Source: Balneolaceae bacterium
Lineage (GTDB): Bacteria; Bacteroidota; Rhodothermia; Balneolales; Balneolaceae
Assembly (NCBI GenBank): GCA_007693295.1
Contig: REDT01000207.1
Span: 1 to 32,053 of the forward strand
Length of the DNA: 32,053 bases
Reading direction: 5' to 3'
Part shown: positions 27,803 through 32,053 of the stretch, piece by piece
Numbering within the stretch: position 1 is the stretch's first letter
Layout of the letters: the number at the start of each line of letters is the position of its first letter
Made by a program: the position numbers and the translations under genes
The notes under the pieces: generated by a model
Databases searched by the model: none
What the model saw: the letters and a program-made list of their open reading frames with translations, nothing else
Told to the model about the DNA's origin: nothing

Positions 27803-28951
27803 TTACCTACAAAAGCGTTCTGCCGTTCCGTACAGTATTTCAGCTAGCTTAACTACCGATTCGGTTTCAACCCATTCAATATCTTCGTGAATACCCCCGC
27901 CTTTGGGGCCAATAATTGCGCAATCAATTCCAGCTTCACCGAAAATTGCCGAATCTTCCCACCACGTGTGCCCGATGGTTAACGGGGTTCTGCCAAGTAC
28001 TGAACCTGCTACCTCTTTCAGGTCCACTACCACCGGCGCTTTGGAGTACACTTCATAAGGGCTGCGCCAGATAACCGGTTCCATTTCAGCTTTAAAGCCG
28101 GGATTGGCTTGCTGAACCTTTTTGATAGCCTGAAGTAGCTCAGATTCTATCATCTTTTCCGTTTCGCCTGGCAGGGTGCGCCTCTCCACGTGAATGGTAC
28201 ATTCGTGCGAATAGACGAACAGGCTCCGTCCTCCATTGATAAGGGGGACATGCATTGAGGCATCACCGCAAAGCGCATGTTTTCTCTCTTTGGGAAGGTT
28301 GTGCGATAATTTGGATAGTTCAGTTAGCAAAAGCCCCATTTTTAAATTGGCATCCGTTCCCAGCATGTGGTTGCCACCGTGTGCGGTTTTGCCCTGTGTG
28401 GTGATCTTAAAAATGCCGAAACCCCGATGAGCCAGGCAGAGATTCAGGCCGGTAGGTTCGGTAACGATAGCCGCATCCGCATTTAGCTTTTGAACCAGAG
28501 CCTGTGCGCCGATGCTCTCATGTTCTTCATCCGCTACAAAAGAGAGAATCAGGTCTCCGCCGAAAGTAATCCGGTTATCCTGAATAAATTTGGCTGCTGC
28601 GAGTATTGCAGCGATCGACCCCTTCATGTCATACGCGCCCCGGCCATAGAGCTTTCCGTCTTCAATCCTGCCGGAAAATGGGTTTTCCATTCCTGAAACC
28701 CCAACGGTATCCATATGGGCGTTCAGCATCAGTGTTTTACCACCCGAATCTCCTTTTATCCTGCCGGTAACATTCACCCTTCCGGGTGCCACTTCATCCA
28801 GTTCGGCTTCAATACCCAGCTCTTTTAGGAGGTTAAAGATGTATGTTCCGATCTCACGCTCTCCGGGGCCTGTCTCATCGAGGCCGGGATTAACGGAGTT
28901 GATCTTTACAAGCGCTTGAAGGGTTTTAATGGCAAATGTTTGGTCGATCAT
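27803..28951 (-). CDS. M20 family metallopeptidase (ArgE/DapE-like deacylase)
   Basis: 382 aa; LMLNAHMDTVGV, YGRGAYDMKGSIAAILAA, FVADEEHESIGA, TVGHT-like TIGHTWWEDSAIF. Confidence 0.9.
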   Translation of the reverse strand: MIDQTFAIKTLQALVKINSVNPGLDETGPGEREIGTYIFNLLKELGIEAELDEVAPGRVNVTGRIKGDSGGKTLMLNAHMDTVGVSGMENPFSGRIEDGKLYGRGAYDMKGSIAAILAAAKFIQDNRITFGGDLILSFVADEEHESIGAQALVQKLNADAAIVTEPTGLNLCLAHRGFGIFKITTQGKTAHGGNHMLGTDANLKMGLLLTELSKLSHNLPKERKHALCGDASMHVPLINGGRSLFVYSHECTIHVERRTLPGETEKMIESELLQAIKKVQQANPGFKAEMEPVIWRSPYEVYSKAPVVVDLKEVAGSVLGRTPLTIGHTWWEDSAIFGEAGIDCAIIGPKGGGIHEDIEWVETESVVKLAEILYGTAERFCR

Positions 28952-30129
28952 ATCATTTCAAGGGCTGATTTCAGGTCGTCTATCAGATCCTCTGCATTTT
29001 CAATTCCGGCCGAGTAGCGGATAAGGCTCTCGGATATTCCAAGCTGCCTTCGCTGCTCTTCGGAAAGTTCAACATGACTTGTTGTTCGGGGAGGGCCGGC
29101 AAGGGTAGATACAGAACCAAGACTTGCGGCAAGATGAACAAACTTTAAGTTGTGAAGCAGGGTTTTCACGTTATCGTATCCTCCCTTAAGTTCAAAACTG
29201 AGAATGCCTCCAAAACCATGCATCTGTTTTTTGGCAATTTTGTGGCCCGGATGGCTCTCAAGACCGGGGTAGAAAACAGTCTCAACTTTTGGATGTTCAT
29301 CCAGCCACTGCGCGATCTTCATTGCATTTTCATTATGCCGGTTCACCCGCAGCTCAAGTGTTTTCATGCCCCTTATTACGTTATAAGCCGTTTCCGGATG
29401 GAGGCTGGCTCCATTAATCTCTCTGAATTCAAAAATTTTCCGAATCAGCTCTTTCTTACCGCATACCAAACCGCAGAGCGTGTCGGAATGCCCGCCCAGG
29501 TACTTGGTTGCGCTGTGAACCACAAGGTCTGCGCCGAGATCTATAGGGTTTTGATTGACCGGCGATGCAAAAGTGTTGTCTACTACAGTTATTGCGCCCG
29601 CTTTTTTAGCCGCTGATGCAATTCGCTTCAGGTCTATGACTTTAAGTGTGGGGTTGGTGGGCGACTCCAGGTAAACCAGGTTGCACCCTTTGGAAATTTC
29701 CCGTTCCAGCTCTTCATGATCTTCTGTTTCACAGAGAGCTACTTCGATGTTAAACTTAGGCAGGAACTCAAGGAACAGCCTGCTTGTACCGCCGTATGAA
29801 TCCTTAATGGATACCACCCGGTCGCCCGGTTTAAGCAGTGCAAAAAATGTATTGCTGATGCCGGCCATGCCGGATGAAAATGAAACAGCTGCTTCTGCAT
29901 GTTCCAAAATGCGGATTTTCTCTTCCAGAACCTGAATCGTCGGATTTGTATTTCTGCTGTAAATATGTCCATCCCGTATGCCTTTGGCCACTTCATTCCA
30001 CTCATCAATATCTTTGTAGGCAAATGTGACGGAACTGAAGATTGGAACGGTATGGCTGCCTTCGGCAAAGGGTTCTGATTCTCCGGCCCATACCGAAAGT
30101 GTGCCGGGTTTCTGTTTTGATAGATCCAT
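28948..30129 (-). CDS. Trans-sulfuration family PLP-dependent enzyme (cystathionine gamma-synthase / gamma-lyase type)
   Basis: 393 aa; YSRNTNPTIQVLEEKI, FSSGMAGISNTFFALLKPGD, VVDNTFASP, HSATKYLGGHSD, SLGSVSTLAGPPRTTSH. Its end overlaps the M20 gene start by 4 nt. Confidence 0.92.
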   Translation of the reverse strand: MDLSKQKPGTLSVWAGESEPFAEGSHTVPIFSSVTFAYKDIDEWNEVAKGIRDGHIYSRNTNPTIQVLEEKIRILEHAEAAVSFSSGMAGISNTFFALLKPGDRVVSIKDSYGGTSRLFLEFLPKFNIEVALCETEDHEELEREISKGCNLVYLESPTNPTLKVIDLKRIASAAKKAGAITVVDNTFASPVNQNPIDLGADLVVHSATKYLGGHSDTLCGLVCGKKELIRKIFEFREINGASLHPETAYNVIRGMKTLELRVNRHNENAMKIAQWLDEHPKVETVFYPGLESHPGHKIAKKQMHGFGGILSFELKGGYDNVKTLLHNLKFVHLAASLGSVSTLAGPPRTTSHVELSEEQRRQLGISESLIRYSAGIENAEDLIDDLKSALEMI

Positions 30130-30171
30130 AGTGAAGGTATTTAACGTGAGTTCGAGATAAGAATTTGTTAG

Positions 30172-30346
30172 AAAGTGTCCCTCCGCCAGCTGGCGGAGGG
30201 CAATGGGGGATGAACAGTAGTGAAATTAAAGCCAAAATTTAAATATTTGAGTTAAATCAACGCTCAGCGGGTCATCCCCCCAGGCTCTTTCGAGCCTTTC
30301 CCCCCTTCCCACGTAGTGATCCCTATGGGATAAGGGGGACTTTTTT
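30172..30346. repeat. Composite palindromic repeat element
   Basis: 22-bp perfect palindrome CCCTCCGCCAGCTGGCGGAGGG (30179-30200); GGGGGATGA (30205-30213) / TCATCCCCC (30272-30280); AGGCTCtttcGAGCCT (30282-30297); ATCCCtatGGGAT (30319-30331); outer AAAGTGTCCC / GGGGGACTTT. Confidence 0.8.
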
Positions 30347-30447
30347 ATCCATCGATTTTATCTCGAATTTACGTTATTTAGTATTGAGATCAGGAATAAC
30401 AGAAAATAAGCAGTGAATCACAAGGGTTATAGTTGACTATAGCAGGA

Positions 30448-30476
30448 TAATTATTTAGAATTGGTCTAAATAATTA
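30448..30476. promoter_or_regulatory. 29-bp inverted repeat, candidate metalloregulator operator
   Basis: TAATTATTTAGA-attgg-TCTAAATAATTA: 12-bp perfect arms with 5-bp spacer ending one base before ATG 30477. Confidence 0.6.
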
Positions 30477-31517
30477 ATGGCACAAAACTATTCTATTCAG
30501 GCTATGGTCTTCAGATTTATACTCTTTGCATTTTCACTCATCCTGCTTTCATCGTGTGCGGAAAAGGATGAGGTTAATATCTACTCTTCAAGGCACTACG
30601 ATACCGATATGCAGCTCTATGACAATTTCACAGAGCAGACCGGTATCCATATCAATCTCATTGAGGGTACAAGTGATGAGTTAATTGAAAGAATTCGAAA
30701 CGAAGGGATAAACAGTCCGGCTGATATTGTGATCACAGTGGATGCAGGCCGGCTTTGGAGAGCCAGAGAAGCCGGGATATTACAGCAACATGAATCGGAG
30801 TATCTTGATTCTGTGATAAAACCGGAACTGCGTGATACAGAGGGGTACTGGGTGGGGTTGTCTGAGCGAGTTCGAGGAATTATTTATAACCGTGAACGGG
30901 TAAATAGTGACGATTTAAAAGGTTACTGGGAGCTGGCCGAACCGGAATGGGAGGGACGTGTATGCGTGCGCTCATCCAACAATATCTACAACCAGTCGCT
31001 GGTAGCCTCCCTCATTGAAAGTCGCGGAGAGGAAGCGGTGGAGGAGTGGGCTGCGGGATTGGTTAACAACTTTGCACGATCACCGCAGGGTGGAGATACC
31101 GATCAGATCAAGGCCGTGGCCGCCGGACTGTGCGACGTGGCCCTGGCCAATCACTACTACCTTGCCCGGCTTGTGCAATCAACACAGCAGCAAGACAGGG
31201 AGGTTGCCGAAAAAGTAGGGATCTATTTTCCGGCTTCGGAATTTGGCGGGGTTCATGTGAATATCAGCGGTGCCGGGATAGCTGCCAATTCTCCCAATCG
31301 TGAAAACGCCATTCAGTTCCTCGAATATTTGGCAACCGAAGATGCACAACTGCTCTTTGCTGTAGGCAATAACGAATTTCCGGCGCTCGACAATGTTGAA
31401 ATACCCGGTGTTCTGGGAGAGTTTGGCGAATACGAAAGTGATGCTGTAAACGTCGCCTCCTACGGCACCAATAATCCGGCAGCCATCCGGTTAATGGATC
31501 GTGTGGGATGGAGATGA
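30477..31517 (+). CDS. Iron(III)-type ABC transporter substrate-binding lipoprotein
   Basis: 346 aa; lipobox LILLSSC, VNIYSSRHYDTDMQLYDNFTEQTGIHINLIEGTSDELIERI, NFARSPQGGDTDQIKAVAAGLCDVALANHYY, LEYLATEDAQLLFAVGNNEFP. Alternative start at 30504 (MVFRFILFAF). Confidence 0.88.
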   Translation: MAQNYSIQAMVFRFILFAFSLILLSSCAEKDEVNIYSSRHYDTDMQLYDNFTEQTGIHINLIEGTSDELIERIRNEGINSPADIVITVDAGRLWRAREAGILQQHESEYLDSVIKPELRDTEGYWVGLSERVRGIIYNRERVNSDDLKGYWELAEPEWEGRVCVRSSNNIYNQSLVASLIESRGEEAVEEWAAGLVNNFARSPQGGDTDQIKAVAAGLCDVALANHYYLARLVQSTQQQDREVAEKVGIYFPASEFGGVHVNISGAGIAANSPNRENAIQFLEYLATEDAQLLFAVGNNEFPALDNVEIPGVLGEFGEYESDAVNVASYGTNNPAAIRLMDRVGWR

Positions 31518-31539
31518 AAAAATCGAATGATGCTTAAGA

Positions 31540-32053
31540 ACTTGAATTCCCCTACTAAGGGATCCCTGGGGCGATTAATAATATGTCGATTGAGAGTCTG
31601 AAAGTCCCCTGCTTTCAAAGCTACTGTGTGTACACATTTTGATAAAGAAAAAGGAGATACTTCCTCATCCCGACAGAAAAGCATTGTCGGGAATCGTCAG
31701 TATGACAAGAATGATGGTGTGAAAGTTGGCGGGCATCCCTTTCAGTGTAGAGCGACGCTCCTCCAGCCCGCCAAACCAGTGACAACGCATTCATTGCGTG
31801 CCGGCGTGAGATTGAATTCTGTATGGTTGGGATTCTTATACGCCGGTCTTCTTAATATTAATCGCTACTGTCATCTCGACCAAGTGAGCAAAGCGAACGC
31901 GTGGAGAGATCTCCTTGTGATGGGGACTACTTTAAACAACGCTCCAAAAGGCTCCTGCCGATAACGGGGAGATTTCTCCACTCCGGCCTTAAAAAGCAGG
32001 CCTCCGGTCGAAAAGACAAGGCATTTTTTGGGAATATCGGCGGGCATCCGGTC
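31540..32053. repeat. Palindromic repeat mosaic in non-coding DNA
   Basis: TCCCGACA/TGTCGGGA (31668-31692); TTGGCGGGC/GCCCGCCAA (31726-31774); TGTCATCTCGACC..GTGGAGAGATCTCC (31869-31914) with imperfect inverted copy GGAGATTTCTCCAC..GGTCGAAAAGACA (31968-32018); GGCGGGCATCC at 31728 and again near 32039. Confidence 0.75.

Noticed and set aside
31626-31964. 112 aa plus-strand ORF at the window end
   Set aside because: Runs through several hairpin repeats (TGTCATCTCGACC etc.); no domain; most likely non-coding repeat DNA.

Overview
The window looks like a Bacteroidota/Balneolota-type chromosome; this is inferred from gene content and TAnnTTTG promoter motifs, and no search was run. The core is a ~13 kb minus-strand respiratory operon (about 17537 down to 4465). 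It encodes Alternative Complex III (ActA pentaheme cytochrome, ActB Fe-S/molybdopterin-oxidoreductase-like, ActC, ActD, ActE, ActF), a small HTH-plus-transmembrane protein, a SCO1/SenC copper chaperone, and a caa3-type cytochrome c oxidase (subunits II, I, III, IV). A good intrinsic terminator closes it. A divergent DUF420 membrane protein lies across a 445 bp intergenic region. The remaining genes are mostly housekeeping: a DUF4175-like coiled-coil membrane protein, two MBL-fold hydrolases, a YciO-PFK-YtxJ (bacilliredoxin) operon, a divergent pair of small HTH proteins, a PolB-like 3'-5' exonuclease, asparaginase, an EF-G-like GTPase, an M20 peptidase plus trans-sulfuration PLP enzyme pair, and an iron-type solute-binding lipoprotein. 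The observations most worth following up are: (i) ActE carries a second C-terminal cytochrome c domain that looks paralogous to the CoxB cytochrome c domain in the same operon; (ii) a transposase-like HTH fused to a TM/periplasmic segment sits inside the respiratory operon; (iii) a 12-bp-arm perfect inverted repeat abuts the start of the iron-binding-protein gene; (iv) a CI-repressor-like gene has a complete HTH only if a non-canonical start is used, and a 20-bp palindrome lies between it and a divergent HTH gene; (v) several intergenic mosaics of palindromic repeats are present. I found no CRISPR array, prophage, tRNA/rRNA or complete transposase, and no clear new defence-type system.
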